From contig JAPOPW010000055.1 of NCBI GenBank assembly GCA_026712715.1, positions 25,384 to 89,383 of the forward strand: a DNA stretch of 64,000 nucleotides. The letters are read 5' to 3'. Of the stretch, positions 8,952 through 18,390 are shown piece after piece. Both the position numbers and the translations under genes were made by a program. The stretch is from Immundisolibacterales bacterium. Its GTDB lineage: Bacteria; Pseudomonadota; Gammaproteobacteria; HK1. Below the pieces are notes generated by a model that searched no databases, was not told the origin of the DNA, and saw nothing but the letters and a program-made list of their open reading frames with translations. The stretch's first letter is position 1, and every line of letters begins with the position of its first letter.

Positions 8952-10046
8952 TCAGACGTTGAAGCGGAAACGGATGACGTCTCCCTCCGCGATGACGTAG
9001 TCGCGCCCCTCGAGGCGCCACCTGCCGGCGTCCTTCGCGCCCTGCTCGCCGCCGTTCGCCACGAAGTCGTCGTAGGCGACGACCTCGGCCCGGATGAAGC
9101 CCCGTTCGAAATCGGTGTGGATCCTGCCCGCCCCCTCGGGTGCGGCCGACCCCGTTCGCACGGTCCAGGCGCGCGCCTCCTTGGCATCCGCGGTGAAGAA
9201 GGTGCGAAGGCCGAGGAGCTCGTAGCCTGCCTGGACGAACCGGCCGAGCCCCGGCTCCTCGAGTCCGAGGTCCGCGAGAAACTCGCGCTGCCCCTCGGGA
9301 TCGAGCGTGACCAGCTCCGCTTCGATGGCGGCGCAGATCGGAACGACCCGCGCGTCTTCGCCCGCGGCCGCGGCCCGGACCGCGTCCAGTAGCGGGTTGT
9401 CCTCGAAGCCGTCCTCCTCGCCGACGTTCGCGACGAGCATGACCGGCTTCGCAGTGAGGAGCGAGAGCTCGCGCACCACGCCCGCCTCCTTCGGTTCGAG
9501 CGCGAGGGTGCGGGCAGGCCGCCCCTCTCCCAAGTGCCGCGCGACCCGACGAAATGCCGCCGCGCGCTCCCGCACCTCGCGTCCCCCGGCCCTGGCGCTC
9601 TTCTCCACCCGCTCGAGGTGCCGCTCGACCACGTCGATGTCCGCAAGCATGAGCTCGGTGTCGATCGTCTCGATGTCGGCGGCCGGGTCCACCCGCCCTC
9701 CGACGTGAGCGACCCCTTCCGACTCGAAGCAACGCACCACGTGCGCGATCGCCTCCACTTCGCGGATATGTCCGAGAAAGCGGTTGCCGAGCCCCTCGCC
9801 CCGCGACGCACCGGCCACCAGGCCGGCGACGTCCACGAACGTCACCCCGGCCGGGACCACCCGTGCCGGCCGCGCGATGGCCGCGAGGGCCTCGAGGCGC
9901 GGGTCCGGCACCGGGACCATCCCGACGTTCGGCTCGATGGTGCAGAAGGGATAGCTCTGCGCCGCGACCGCGGTCCGGGCAAGCGCGTTGAACAGCGTGG
10001 ACTTGCCGGCGTTCGGCAGCCCGACGATGCCGCATCGGAATCCCAT
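8952..10046 (-). CDS. ychF: Ribosome-associated GTPase/ATPase YchF
   Basis: 364 residues, the usual YchF/OLA1 length. The P-loop GLPNAGKST is at residues 9-17, DVAGLVAGASRGEGLGN is the switch region, and the protein ends with the TGS-like FRFNV tail. YchF binds ribosomes and prefers ATP over GTP. It follows pth by about 30 bp, the gene order pth-ychF seen widely in Gammaproteobacteria. Confidence 0.96.
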   Translation of the reverse strand: MGFRCGIVGLPNAGKSTLFNALARTAVAAQSYPFCTIEPNVGMVPVPDPRLEALAAIARPARVVPAGVTFVDVAGLVAGASRGEGLGNRFLGHIREVEAIAHVVRCFESEGVAHVGGRVDPAADIETIDTELMLADIDVVERHLERVEKSARAGGREVRERAAAFRRVARHLGEGRPARTLALEPKEAGVVRELSLLTAKPVMLVANVGEEDGFEDNPLLDAVRAAAAGEDARVVPICAAIEAELVTLDPEGQREFLADLGLEEPGLGRFVQAGYELLGLRTFFTADAKEARAWTVRTGSAAPEGAGRIHTDFERGFIRAEVVAYDDFVANGGEQGAKDAGRWRLEGRDYVIAEGDVIRFRFNV

Positions 10047-10074
10047 CCGTGCGCGCCGCCCTGATGGCGGAGGA

Positions 10075-10770
10075 TCAGGCGGCGGAGCCGGGACGCGCGG
10101 GTGGAACGCGCGCCGGGGAGCTATCCCGATCCGGCGCCCGCTCGCGTCCGCGGCCGCAACCGGCCGCTTCGTCCGCCGGACCCGCCTCGTCCCGTTTCGT
10201 GTGCAGGGCCTTCATGACCCGCTGCAGGTCGCCTTCGAAGATGACTTCGGACCAATCGAGCACCTCGTCGATCGATTCCTCGATGAGTCTCCGGTCCTCC
10301 GCCCCCGGTCGCTGCAACACGTAGTCGATCGGGTCCATGCCGCGTCCCGGGCGGCCGATGCCGAGCCGGACCCGAACGAAGTCCCGGGTCCCGAGGTGAG
10401 CCACGATGTCACGCAGACCGTTGTGTCCACCGTGGCCCCCGCCTTCCTTGAGTCGGACGGTACCGGGCGGCAAATCGAGCTCGTCGTGCACCACGAGGAT
10501 CGCCGACGGAGCGATGCGGAAGTACTCCGCGATCGCCCTCACCGCCTGTCCGCTGCGGTTCATGTAGGTCGTCGGCTTGACGAGGCGCACCCGGCCCGCC
10601 GGTGTCGTCGCCTCGCAGGCGTCCAGCCCGAAGCGGCTGATCGGCCGGACCCCCACGCCGAGCCGTGCCGCCAGCCGGTCGGCGAGCCAGAACCCCGCAT
10701 TGTGCCGGGTCGACTCGTACTTCGGCCCCGGGTTGCCGAGCCCGACGACGAGCTGCGGACGCACCGCCAC
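10075..10770 (-). CDS. pth: Peptidyl-tRNA hydrolase
   Basis: 231 residues from a GTG start. The family signatures are GLGNPGPKYESTRHNAGF (H23 is the catalytic histidine), TYMNRSGQ and VVHDELDLPPG. It recycles peptidyl-tRNAs dropped from ribosomes. The last 40 residues are a charged low-complexity extension beyond the usual ~190-residue enzyme, which may be dispensable. It sits between rplY and ychF in the conserved translation block. Confidence 0.95.
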   Translation of the reverse strand: MAVRPQLVVGLGNPGPKYESTRHNAGFWLADRLAARLGVGVRPISRFGLDACEATTPAGRVRLVKPTTYMNRSGQAVRAIAEYFRIAPSAILVVHDELDLPPGTVRLKEGGGHGGHNGLRDIVAHLGTRDFVRVRLGIGRPGRGMDPIDYVLQRPGAEDRRLIEESIDEVLDWSEVIFEGDLQRVMKALHTKRDEAGPADEAAGCGRGRERAPDRDSSPARVPPARPGSAA

Positions 10771-10824
10771 CGCGCACCGCCCCTTTCGAGAATCGCGTTC
10801 CGTCCCGATCCGGGCCGCCCGGGG

Positions 10825-11508
10825 TCAGCCGTCGGCGCCCGACGGCGACTCGGAGCCGCCGTCGGCGCCCGCTTCGGGGGTTTCGGGAAGCTCGAAGTCC
10901 TCCCCGGCCTCGGTGACCTCCTCGACCTCGGTGACCCGGGACACCTGGATGCTGATCACCGGCTGGTCGTGCTCGGAACCATGGATGAGGGCCGGAACCT
11001 CCACCCCCTCGGGGAGCGGGACCTGGCTGAGGTGGATGCTGTCCCCGATGTCCATGTCCACGGTGTTGACCGCGAGGTACTCCGGCAGGTCTCCCGGCAG
11101 GCAGGAGATCTCCACCTCGGTCATGTGGTGCGAGATCGATCCGCCGGCGCGCCGCCCCGGCGAGTCCTCCTCGTTCTCGAAATGAATCGGCACGAGCATG
11201 GTGATCTTCTGCGTCTCGCTCACCCGCAGGAGGTCGAGGTGCAGGATCCGTTCGGTGGCCGGGTGCCGCTGCAGGCTCTTGATCACCGCCTTCTCCTCGC
11301 GGCCGTCGACCTTCACGGTCAGCACGTGCGAGAACCAGGCTTCGTTGGAGAGCTGCCGCCGGAGCACGTTCTCGGCGAGATCGAGGGGCAATGGATCCTG
11401 CCCCGCGCCGTACATGATTGCGGGTATCCGTCCCGTGCGGCGGAGCCGCCGCACCGCGCCCTTGCCGTGCCCGGATCGGACGTCCGCTTGAAGTTCGAAC
11501 TCGGCCAT
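10825..11508 (-). CDS. rplY: 50S ribosomal protein L25, CTC form
   Basis: 227 residues from the ATG at 11508, which gives the expected MAEFELQADVRSGHGKGA start; the longer open frame upstream is not conserved in character. The first ~95 residues form the 5S rRNA-binding L25 domain (RLRRTGRIPAIMYG). The remainder is the TL5-type C-terminal beta domain found in the long general-stress CTC form. The tail is acidic and low complexity. Neighbours prs and pth give the classical prs-rplY-pth-ychF order. Confidence 0.94.
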   Translation of the reverse strand: MAEFELQADVRSGHGKGAVRRLRRTGRIPAIMYGAGQDPLPLDLAENVLRRQLSNEAWFSHVLTVKVDGREEKAVIKSLQRHPATERILHLDLLRVSETQKITMLVPIHFENEEDSPGRRAGGSISHHMTEVEISCLPGDLPEYLAVNTVDMDIGDSIHLSQVPLPEGVEVPALIHGSEHDQPVISIQVSRVTEVEEVTEAGEDFELPETPEAGADGGSESPSGADG

Positions 11509-11631
11509 GAATCGAATTCTCCGTGGTGGTTCGTTGCTGGTTGTAAGGAAACAGGTGAGGGATCGGTGCCGCAACTCGTGGAAGCGATGCGCGCTCGTTC
11601 CGCGCAACCGTTGGCAGCCCTGCCTGCCGGC

Positions 11632-12678
11632 CTACTCCATGAAGAGCTCCCCGACCGACCGGCCGGTGCAGATCCGAAGGATGCTCTCCGCGAGCAGCTC
11701 GGCGATGCCGAGCCGGCGGATCCGGGGGCTGCTCTCCGCCCGGTCGTCGAGGGGGATGGTGTCGGTGACGACGAGCTCGTCGAGATCCGACGCTTCGATG
11801 TTTTCCACCGCGGGCTCCGACAGAACCGCATGCGTGCAGTAGGCGAACACCCGCTCCGCGCCGCGCTGCTTCAGCGCGCGCGCGCCCTGGCAGAGCGTGC
11901 CCGCGGTGTCGGCGATGTCGTCGACGATGACGCACGTGCGACCCTTGACCCGGCCGATGATGTTCATCACCTGGGCTTCGTTCGCGCGCGGCCGGCGCTT
12001 GTCGATGATCGCGAGCTCCGCGTCGTCGAGCTGCTTCGCGATCGCCCGCGCGCGGACCACCCCTCCCACGTCCGGAGAGACGACGATGGGGTCGGTCAGC
12101 TCCCGGCGCCAGATGTCTCCGATGAGGATCGGCGAAGCGTAGATGTTGTCGACCGGAATGTCGAAGAAGCCCTGAATCTGATCCGCGTGGAGGTCGACCG
12201 TCAACGCCCGGTGCGCCCCCGCCGTCGAGATCATGTTCGCCACCACCTTGGCCGAGATGGGAACCCGGACCGAGCGCGGGCGGCGGTCCTGCCGGGCATA
12301 GCCGAAATAGGGAATGACGGCGGTGATGCGTGCGGCCGACGCCCGTCGCACTGCATCCATCATGATGATGAGCTCCACCAGGTTCTCGTTGGCCGGCCGG
12401 CAGGTGGAGTTGACGATGAAGATGTCCTTGCCGCGGACCGAGTCGTTGATCTCGACGTTGACCTCGCCGTCGCGGAACCGGCTGACGGTGGCGCGGCCGG
12501 GCGGAACGCCAAGACGCGCGCAGACGTTCTCCACCAGGCGCTCGCTCGACGACCCGGCGAAGATCATCAGCGAGTCGGGATCGATTTGCGGGTCCCCGTA
12601 CGACGGCGCCAGCGGCGAATCGCCGAACGACGGCGAAAGCTGTGGATCCACGAACCGCCCGAATCGGTTTTCGTTCAT
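11632..12678 (-). CDS. prs: Ribose-phosphate pyrophosphokinase (PRPP synthase)
   Basis: Makes PRPP from ribose 5-phosphate and ATP for nucleotide, His and Trp synthesis. The class I signatures are present: FGYARQDR at 125-132, [11 protein letters not shown], and the PRPP-binding loop [12 protein letters not shown] at 250-261. The frame is 348 residues against about 315 normally. The excess is a 37-residue N-terminus containing the repeated motif SPSFGD/APSYGD. The conserved protein begins at an internal Met ([14 protein letters not shown] at 12567). Neither start has a strong ribosome site, so the true start is open. Confidence 0.95.
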   Translation of the reverse strand: MNENRFGRFVDPQLSPSFGDSPLAPSYGDPQIDPDSLMIFAGSSSERLVENVCARLGVPPGRATVSRFRDGEVNVEINDSVRGKDIFIVNSTCRPANENLVELIIMMDAVRRASAARITAVIPYFGYARQDRRPRSVRVPISAKVVANMISTAGAHRALTVDLHADQIQGFFDIPVDNIYASPILIGDIWRRELTDPIVVSPDVGGVVRARAIAKQLDDAELAIIDKRRPRANEAQVMNIIGRVKGRTCVIVDDIADTAGTLCQGARALKQRGAERVFAYCTHAVLSEPAVENIEASDLDELVVTDTIPLDDRAESSPRIRRLGIAELLAESILRICTGRSVGELFME

Positions 12679-12766
12679 CGAGTCTGGCTCCAGGAAATCA
12701 ACTCGGGTGGACGGCCGCGGGCCGGTCCGTTGCCACCGGCTCTCCCCCCGCCGCCCCGCCGAGGTA

Positions 12767-12841
12767 TGGCTGGGGTGCCAGGATTCGAACCTGGGAATGC
12801 TGGGATCAAAACCCAGTGCCTTACCGCTTGGCTACACCCCA
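12767..12841 (-). tRNA. tRNA-Gln (anticodon TTG)
   Basis: Read on the minus strand, the acceptor TGGGGTG pairs with CACCCCA. The anticodon stem CTGGG/CCCAG encloses the loop TTTTGAT with anticodon TTG, and the T arm CCAGG-TTCGAAT-CCTGG is perfect. The discriminator is G, followed by an encoded CCA (12767-12769). The cloverleaf is complete with no intron. It decodes CAA and CAG. The upstream ispE frame runs into its 5' half and stops in the D loop. Confidence 0.97.
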
Positions 12842-13798
12842 AGAGCTGCCGGCGCCACCGGTGGCCACGGAACCGCACGCGACCCCCGGCACTGAACCTC
12901 CGAACCCCTTCGCTCCGCCGGCCGGCGGGCGCCCGCGGGCCCCGCGCAACGGCGAATTGGCGATGCCTCGTGCGACCCAGCCGTCCCATTCCTCCGGCAT
13001 TTCCCGCAATGCCCGGCGCGCGGACCCCTCCGTGCGGAACACGCCGAATACCGCCGAGCCCGTGCCGGTCATCCTTGCCTGGTCGGGCCCGTCAACGTGC
13101 TCCAGGAGCCACTCGAGCGCGGCATCCACCGCCGGGTAGCGGCGGCGCACGACCGGCTCGCAGTCGTTGCCGGCCGCGGCGAGCAGGGCATCGATGTCGA
13201 CCGGTTCGTCCGTTGAACGGCGGGGCATTTTGAGCGGAGGCGAATCCCGTGTCAAACCGGGTTCGGCAAACACCGCGGCGGTCGAAACGGGGATCCGCGG
13301 ATGAACGACGAGATACCACCGGAGCGGGAGCGGCATGGCGCGGATGCGCTCCCCGACCCCCTCCGCCCAGCCGCTTCGACCGTGCACGAAGACCGGAACG
13401 TCCGCACCGAGCTCGAGCCCTAGGTCGGCAAGGCGATGCTCGTCGAGTCCGGTCCCCCAGATCCGGTTGAGCGCGACGAGGGTGGTGGCGGCGTCGGAGC
13501 TGCCGCCGCCGAGTCCCGCCCCTTGCGGGATCCGCTTGTCGAGCCGGATGGTCGCGCCCGGCCGGGCCGAGGTTCTCGCCCGCAGCAAGTGCGCGGCGCG
13601 GACCGAGAGCTCGTCCTCCTCATCGAGCCCCGGCGGCGGGTCCTCGAGGACGATTCGCCCGTCGCGTCGCGCGGCGATCTCCACTTCGTCGCCGAAGTCG
13701 AGGAGCTGGAAAACGGTCTGAAGGTCGTGCCGGCCGTCCGTTCGCCGACCCGTGACGCGAAGAAACAGGTTGAGCTTGGCGGGAGCGGGCCAGCGCAC
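12821..13798 (-). CDS. ispE: 4-diphosphocytidyl-2-C-methyl-D-erythritol kinase
   Basis: GHMP kinase of the MEP isoprenoid pathway, 325 residues from a GTG at 13798 that overlaps the last base of the lolB stop (TAGTG). The N-terminus [19 protein letters not shown] and the ATP loop [15 protein letters not shown] (about 90-104) are diagnostic; [12 protein letters not shown] is the third GHMP motif. The enzyme is normally about 285 residues. Here the frame continues through about 45 Gly/Ala/Arg-rich residues and ends SSWGVAKR, whose codons are the 5' bases of tRNA-Gln, with TAA in the D loop. Confidence 0.95.
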   Translation of the reverse strand: MRWPAPAKLNLFLRVTGRRTDGRHDLQTVFQLLDFGDEVEIAARRDGRIVLEDPPPGLDEEDELSVRAAHLLRARTSARPGATIRLDKRIPQGAGLGGGSSDAATTLVALNRIWGTGLDEHRLADLGLELGADVPVFVHGRSGWAEGVGERIRAMPLPLRWYLVVHPRIPVSTAAVFAEPGLTRDSPPLKMPRRSTDEPVDIDALLAAAGNDCEPVVRRRYPAVDAALEWLLEHVDGPDQARMTGTGSAVFGVFRTEGSARRALREMPEEWDGWVARGIANSPLRGARGRPPAGGAKGFGGSVPGVACGSVATGGAGSSWGVAKR

Positions 13799-14457
13799 TA
13801 CTCGAGCCGCCAGTCGCGGACCACCACCCGAACGGTGGCCCGCTCCCCGCGCAAGGTGACCCGGTCCGGAAGGTCCGGCGGCCCGGCCGATTCCGAAGGA
13901 AATCGGTACTCGATTCGCCAGCCCTGCTGGGTGAGCGTCGAGAGCCGTCCGTCCTCGTCCAGCGTCCAGTCTCCGACCGCGGTCCCGGGCCGTGCCCGGG
14001 CGGTGATCCAGTGCCGGAGGGAGGACGCGGGCAGGTCCCAGCCGATCCGGCGGCCGAACAACTCTTCGGGGGTGCGGGCGGTCCGGCGTTCCCCCTTTGC
14101 GGTCTTCAGCTCGACCGCGCCCGGGCGCCCCTTCACCTCGAGCGCACCCTGTCCGAACGGTCCGCTCAGCCGCAGACGGAAATCCTCCTGGCGCTGGCGC
14201 CAGTCGAAGGCGGCGCTCCAGCTCCGGTACCCTTCCCCGTCCTCGTCGCGGACCCGCACCGCGAGCTTTCCCGTCGCCCGCCAGCGCTCGACGACGTCGT
14301 CCGGCGGACGGGCCTCGGGGGCCGGTACCGGGGTCTCCGCCCGCCACGGCACCAGGGCGCAGCCCGGCAGGGCGAGGGCCCCGGCCAGCGGGACGAGCGC
14401 GAAGGCCGCGGTGAGCCGCCGGCGCCCCGGTTCGAGGCGGCCCGGCGCGCCGCTCAG
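13798..14457 (-). CDS. lolB: Outer-membrane lipoprotein receptor LolB
   Basis: Accepts lipoproteins from LolA and inserts them in the outer membrane. A hydrophobic stretch followed by a lipobox ending ALPGC (C33 of the model) is followed by the LolB beta-barrel sequence (WRATGKLAVRV, FRLRLSGPFGQGALEV). There is no ATG, GTG or TTG between the upstream gene's stop and the signal peptide in this frame. I therefore model a CTG start at 14457, overlapping the TGA of the TPR gene, giving 219 residues (Escherichia coli LolB precursor is 207). A start further upstream inside the TPR gene is the alternative. Confidence 0.82.
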   Translation of the reverse strand: MSGAPGRLEPGRRRLTAAFALVPLAGALALPGCALVPWRAETPVPAPEARPPDDVVERWRATGKLAVRVRDEDGEGYRSWSAAFDWRQRQEDFRLRLSGPFGQGALEVKGRPGAVELKTAKGERRTARTPEELFGRRIGWDLPASSLRHWITARARPGTAVGDWTLDEDGRLSTLTQQGWRIEYRFPSESAGPPDLPDRVTLRGERATVRVVVRDWRLE

Positions 14458-16160
14458 GACCCGAAGCGCTCGATTGTCTCGAGCAGCACTTCGTTTTCCG
14501 GATCGTCCTCGAGCGCGGACTCCCATATCTCCCGTGCCTCGTCGTGGCGCCCCAGGACCCAGAGCGCCTCTCCCAAATGGGCGGCGACCACCGGATCCGC
14601 CTCCATCTCGTGCGAGCGTCGCAGCCAGTCGGCCGCCTCTTCGTGGCGGCCGAGGCGGAAGAGCACCCACCCCATGCTGTCGACGATATAGGATCGGTTT
14701 GGATCCAGAGCGAGGGCCCGTTCCACTAGGTCCAGCGCCTCCTCGAAGCGATCGGTGCGGTCCGCAAGGGTGTATCCGAGCGCGTTGAGCGCGTCAATGT
14801 GCTCCGGATCGCGGGCGATGATCGACCGCAGGTCCCGCTCCAGGACATCGAGCCGGTCGAGCCGCTCCGCGACCATCGCGCGCGAGTAGAGCAGGTCGTC
14901 GTCGTCGGGATAGGCGGCAAGCCCGCGGTCGAGGACGCCCATTGCCTCGGCCGGGAGTTCCGCGCGAACGAGCAGGCCGCTCTCCGCCCGGTACAGCCGG
15001 ACGTCGTCGCCCCGGGCGTAGCGCGGGGTGGCGGCGAGATGTCGTCGCGCCCATTCGAGCTGCCCCGAGTCGGTCATGATCTCGGCCGTGCGGATCCGTG
15101 CGCTCACGTAGTAGACCCCGCCGCGCACCCTCCGATAGGCGCGCAGGGCGCGGTCGAACGCTTCCTGCGTCTGGTCGATGAGCCCGGTGAAGTACCACGC
15201 CCCGTCCCGCCATTCACCCGCGCGATAGAGCATCTCGAAGTGCGGGCGCGCGTCGTCGAGGCGCTCCATCCTCGTCAGCAGCCGGCCGAGCTCCCACCGC
15301 GCGACGTGGTCGTGCGGGCGTCGCTCGACGAGGGTCGCGTACCGGTCGCTCGCCTCCTCGTGCCGCCCCGCCGAGTCGAGCAGCCGCGCGTAGGTGCGAA
15401 GGAGCGCGTCGCTGCCGCCATCCTCCGCTTCCCGGTGGGCGAGGACCTCCAGCGCGGCGTCCCGATCGCCGCGATCGTGCAGCAGCATCGCATGGGTCAC
15501 CGAGAACCGATCCTCGCGCGGCGCTTCACGCGTGAGGACTTCCAGGATTCCGACCGCACGCTCGAGCCGGCCCGAGCCGGCCAGCACGCGTGCGAGCGCA
15601 TACCGCGATTCGGGGTCCGCGTCCGCGACCGATTCCATGATCCCGATCCGCCGGTCGACGTCCGGTTCCTGGCGGAGCAGCCTGACGACGGTTTCGAGGC
15701 CGCCCGGGTCCGACGCGTCCCCGGGTCTCGCGATGCGCCGCAGCGCCGCGGCGGCTTCGGCGGGACGGCCCGCGCGCGAGAGCATGAGCGCGAGCATCCG
15801 GTGCGCCGCCGGGTCGTCGGGATCGAGCTCGTGCCACAGGCCCGAGGCATCGACGGCGAGGGGGAAGCGTGCCGCGCGCGCCGCGATCCTGGCCGCCCGA
15901 CGGGCGAAGGCCGAGCTGCGGTGCGCCCGGGCGGCGTCCATGTAGCTGTGCACCGCGCGATCCGTATCCACATCGTCCCCCGCCCGTGCGGCGAGCTCGG
16001 CGAGGAGCAGCGGCGCGAGCGTTCCGGGGAGCAGCTCGGCCGGCGGGGGTGCGTCGCCGGGAGGGGCGCCCGAGGCGGAGGCCGGTCGCAGGGCGAGCAC
16101 GATCGCTACCGCGGCGGCCGCGAGCAGAACGACATGCGGGCGCAGGGTGCTCATCGGCAT
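14454..16160 (-). CDS. Exported TPR-repeat protein
   Basis: 568 residues from the ATG at 16160, supported by GAGGAG upstream; it yields a signal peptide (about residues 3-25, with a hydrophobic VVLLAAAAVAIVLAL core). The rest is tetratricopeptide helices throughout, with good TPR consensus near the C-terminus (AHLGEALWVLGRHDEAREIW, YTLADRTDRFEEALDLVERA). A TPR protein upstream of lolB is common in Gammaproteobacteria and is thought to act at the envelope, but its exact role is not established. It is translationally coupled to lolB and diverges from prfA. Confidence 0.88.
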   Translation of the reverse strand: MPMSTLRPHVVLLAAAAVAIVLALRPASASGAPPGDAPPPAELLPGTLAPLLLAELAARAGDDVDTDRAVHSYMDAARAHRSSAFARRAARIAARAARFPLAVDASGLWHELDPDDPAAHRMLALMLSRAGRPAEAAAALRRIARPGDASDPGGLETVVRLLRQEPDVDRRIGIMESVADADPESRYALARVLAGSGRLERAVGILEVLTREAPREDRFSVTHAMLLHDRGDRDAALEVLAHREAEDGGSDALLRTYARLLDSAGRHEEASDRYATLVERRPHDHVARWELGRLLTRMERLDDARPHFEMLYRAGEWRDGAWYFTGLIDQTQEAFDRALRAYRRVRGGVYYVSARIRTAEIMTDSGQLEWARRHLAATPRYARGDDVRLYRAESGLLVRAELPAEAMGVLDRGLAAYPDDDDLLYSRAMVAERLDRLDVLERDLRSIIARDPEHIDALNALGYTLADRTDRFEEALDLVERALALDPNRSYIVDSMGWVLFRLGRHEEAADWLRRSHEMEADPVVAAHLGEALWVLGRHDEAREIWESALEDDPENEVLLETIERFGS

Positions 16161-16320
16161 CCAGACTCCTCGAGGGGCCCCGATCTGTTCAGATGAGTCA
16201 CGTTTGCAAAGCGATTTCAGGAACGAAACGTACGAGGCTGCTACCACTGCGCAGCGGCCGGGTCGCGAACAAGCATGGATGGCTTCGAACATGTCTCGTC
16301 GGTCCGAGGCGCAGCCTCGC

Positions 16321-16326
16321 TAGAAT
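16321..16326 (+). promoter_or_regulatory. Possible -10 element for a leaderless prfA mRNA
   Basis: TAGAAT lies seven bases ahead of the A of the prfA start codon at 16333, where transcription would normally begin, and no Shine-Dalgarno sequence is visible before the ATG. This suggests a leaderless transcript. No convincing -35 hexamer was found, so the call is weak. Confidence 0.3.
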
Positions 16327-16332
16327 AGCCCA

Positions 16333-17421
16333 ATGCACGCTTCCGTAGTTGAAAAGCTGGACGCGATCGCGGGTCGTGGGGACGAGCTCAGCGGCCTGCT
16401 CGCCGATCCCGAAGTGATTGCGGACCAGCCTCGATTCCGTTCCCTCGCGAAGGAGCTCTCGGATCTTCAGCCGGTGACCGCCTGCTACCGGCGCTATCGC
16501 GAGGCGCTCGACGCGGCCGAGGCGGCGCGCGAGATGCTGGGGGACTCCGACCCCGGCATCCGCGAGCTCGCCCGGGACGAGCTCGGCGAGGCGGAGGCCG
16601 CGCGCGAGGCGGTCGAGGCGGAGCTTCGGACCCTGCTGATTCCGGTGGACCCGGCCGACGACAGCAACACCTTTCTCGAGATCCGGGCCGGCGCGGGGGG
16701 TGAGGAGGCGGCGCTCTTCGCGGGCGAGCTCCTGCGGATGTATCTCCGGTACGCGGAGGCGCGGCGCTGGACCCCGGAAGTGATGAGCGAGAGCCACAGC
16801 GAGCAGGGAGGGTACCGCGAGGTGGTCGTCCGGGTGGTCGGCCGCAAGGCGTACTCGCGCCTCAAGTTCGAATCGGGCGGGCATCGCGTGCAGCGCGTGC
16901 CGGAGACCGAGTCGCAGGGCCGCATCCACACCTCCGCGTGCACGGTGGCGGTGCTGCCGGAGCTCGAGGACGTGAGCGAGGTCGAGATCGACCCGGGCGA
17001 CATCAGGGTGGACACGTTTCGGGCGTCGGGGGCGGGCGGCCAGCACATCAACAAGACCGACTCCGCGATCCGCATGACGCACCTGCCGTCCGGGATGGTG
17101 GTGGAGTGCCAGGACGAACGGTCGCAGCACAAGACCCGGGCCCGGGCGCTGTCCCTGCTCCGCGCCCGCCTGCTCGCGGCGGAGCGCGACCGGCAGCAGG
17201 CGGAACGGGCCGCGGAGCGGCGGCTCCTCGTCGGGAGCGGGGATCGCTCGCAGCGGGGGCGCACCTACAACTTCCCCCCGGGACGCATCACCGACCATCG
17301 GATCCATCTCACCTTGTACAAGCTCGACGCGGTGCTCGCAGGAGACCTCGATCCGCTCATCGAGCCGCTGATGAGCGCGTACCAGGCCGACCAGCTCGCT
17401 GCGATGGGGGTCGACGGGTGA
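16333..17421 (+). CDS. prfA: Peptide chain release factor 1
   Basis: 362 residues, standard RF1 length. The stop-codon recognition tripeptide is PET (190-192) in [14 protein letters not shown], of RF1 PxT type. The peptidyl-hydrolysis motif GGQ is at 235-237 in [18 protein letters not shown]. It reads UAA and UAG. The stop overlaps the prmC start (GTGA), so the methylase that modifies the GGQ glutamine is co-translated. The hemA gene that usually precedes prfA in Gammaproteobacteria is absent here. Confidence 0.97.
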   Translation: MHASVVEKLDAIAGRGDELSGLLADPEVIADQPRFRSLAKELSDLQPVTACYRRYREALDAAEAAREMLGDSDPGIRELARDELGEAEAAREAVEAELRTLLIPVDPADDSNTFLEIRAGAGGEEAALFAGELLRMYLRYAEARRWTPEVMSESHSEQGGYREVVVRVVGRKAYSRLKFESGGHRVQRVPETESQGRIHTSACTVAVLPELEDVSEVEIDPGDIRVDTFRASGAGGQHINKTDSAIRMTHLPSGMVVECQDERSQHKTRARALSLLRARLLAAERDRQQAERAAERRLLVGSGDRSQRGRTYNFPPGRITDHRIHLTLYKLDAVLAGDLDPLIEPLMSAYQADQLAAMGVDG

Positions 17422-18287
17422 CCCCGGGCGCTCGGACGGGCACCGCGGGCGAGGCCCTCGCCGAGGCGCGCGGCGTGCTCGCCACCCTGGACCATCCCGG
17501 GCTCGACGCTTCCGTCCTCCTCGCACGAACGCTCGATCTCCCCCGCACGGCGCTCATTGCCCGCCCCGAGATTCCGATCGACCCGGCCGCGAAGAGGCGG
17601 TTCGGCGAGCTCGTCGGGCGGCGGGCGGCGGGCGAGCCGCTCGCGTGGCTCACCGGGCGGCGCGAGTTCTGGTCGTTCGAGCTCGAGGTCGACCGCTCCA
17701 CCCTCGTTCCGCGTCCGGAGACGGAACGGCTGGTGGAGGCGGTGCTCGAGGCGGTGGGGGAGGCGGTCTCGGGAGACGAAGGGGGGCGGGTCGCGGACCT
17801 CGGCACGGGGTGCGGGGCCGTCGCCATCGCGGTCGCGCGCGAAGCGGCCGGGCAACCAGAGGTCGTCGCCACCGACATCGACGCGGGCGCGCTCGAAGTC
17901 GCGCGCCGCAACGTGCGGCGCCTCGCCCCGGGCCGGGTCGAGCTCCGGCGCGGGTCGTGGTGCGAGCCGCTCGAAGCGGGCGCGTACGCGGTCATCGCGA
18001 GCAATCCCCCGTATCTGCGGGCGGACGATCCGCACCTGCTCGGCGACGGGGTCCGCCACGAGCCGCGCCGCGCCCTGGTCGGGGGGCGGGACGGTCTCGC
18101 CGCGATCCGGGCGATCGGGCACGGGGCGGTCCGCTGCCTCCGGCCCGGGGGCCGGCTCCTCCTCGAGCACGGAGCGGAGCAGGGGGCGGCGGCGCGCGCC
18201 GCGCTCGCGGCGGCGGGTTTCGAGCGGGTGCGGACCCTTCGGGACCTCGGCGGGCGCGACCGGGTAACGCAGGGGACGAGGCCCTGA
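17418..18287 (+). CDS. prmC: Release-factor glutamine N5-methyltransferase
   Basis: 289 residues from a GTG at 17418 overlapping the prfA stop. A helical N-domain is followed by a Rossmann methyltransferase with the SAM loop [14 protein letters not shown] (about 125-138) and the substrate-glutamine motif NPPY at 196-199. It methylates the GGQ glutamine of RF1 and RF2. The pairing with prfA is conserved across bacteria. Confidence 0.96.
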   Translation: MTPGARTGTAGEALAEARGVLATLDHPGLDASVLLARTLDLPRTALIARPEIPIDPAAKRRFGELVGRRAAGEPLAWLTGRREFWSFELEVDRSTLVPRPETERLVEAVLEAVGEAVSGDEGGRVADLGTGCGAVAIAVAREAAGQPEVVATDIDAGALEVARRNVRRLAPGRVELRRGSWCEPLEAGAYAVIASNPPYLRADDPHLLGDGVRHEPRRALVGGRDGLAAIRAIGHGAVRCLRPGGRLLLEHGAEQGAAARAALAAAGFERVRTLRDLGGRDRVTQGTRP

Positions 18288-18390
18288 CGCGAAGCGCCGT
18301 GCCGGCAGCGGATGCGGTCGGGCCGGCCCCGGCCGGGAACCGATGCCGCGGAACGCGCGCCGCGGGACGAAACCACCGAGGCGGGTGAGC

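Noticed and set aside
6255..9392. A 1045-codon open frame on the plus strand
   Set aside because: It lies opposite the PhyH, M20 peptidase and YchF genes, has Arg/His/Pro-rich composition and no family character; it is a high-GC shadow.
9988..13233. A 1081-codon open frame on the plus strand
   Set aside because: It is antisense to pth, rplY, prs, the tRNA and ispE, all of which have clear motifs.
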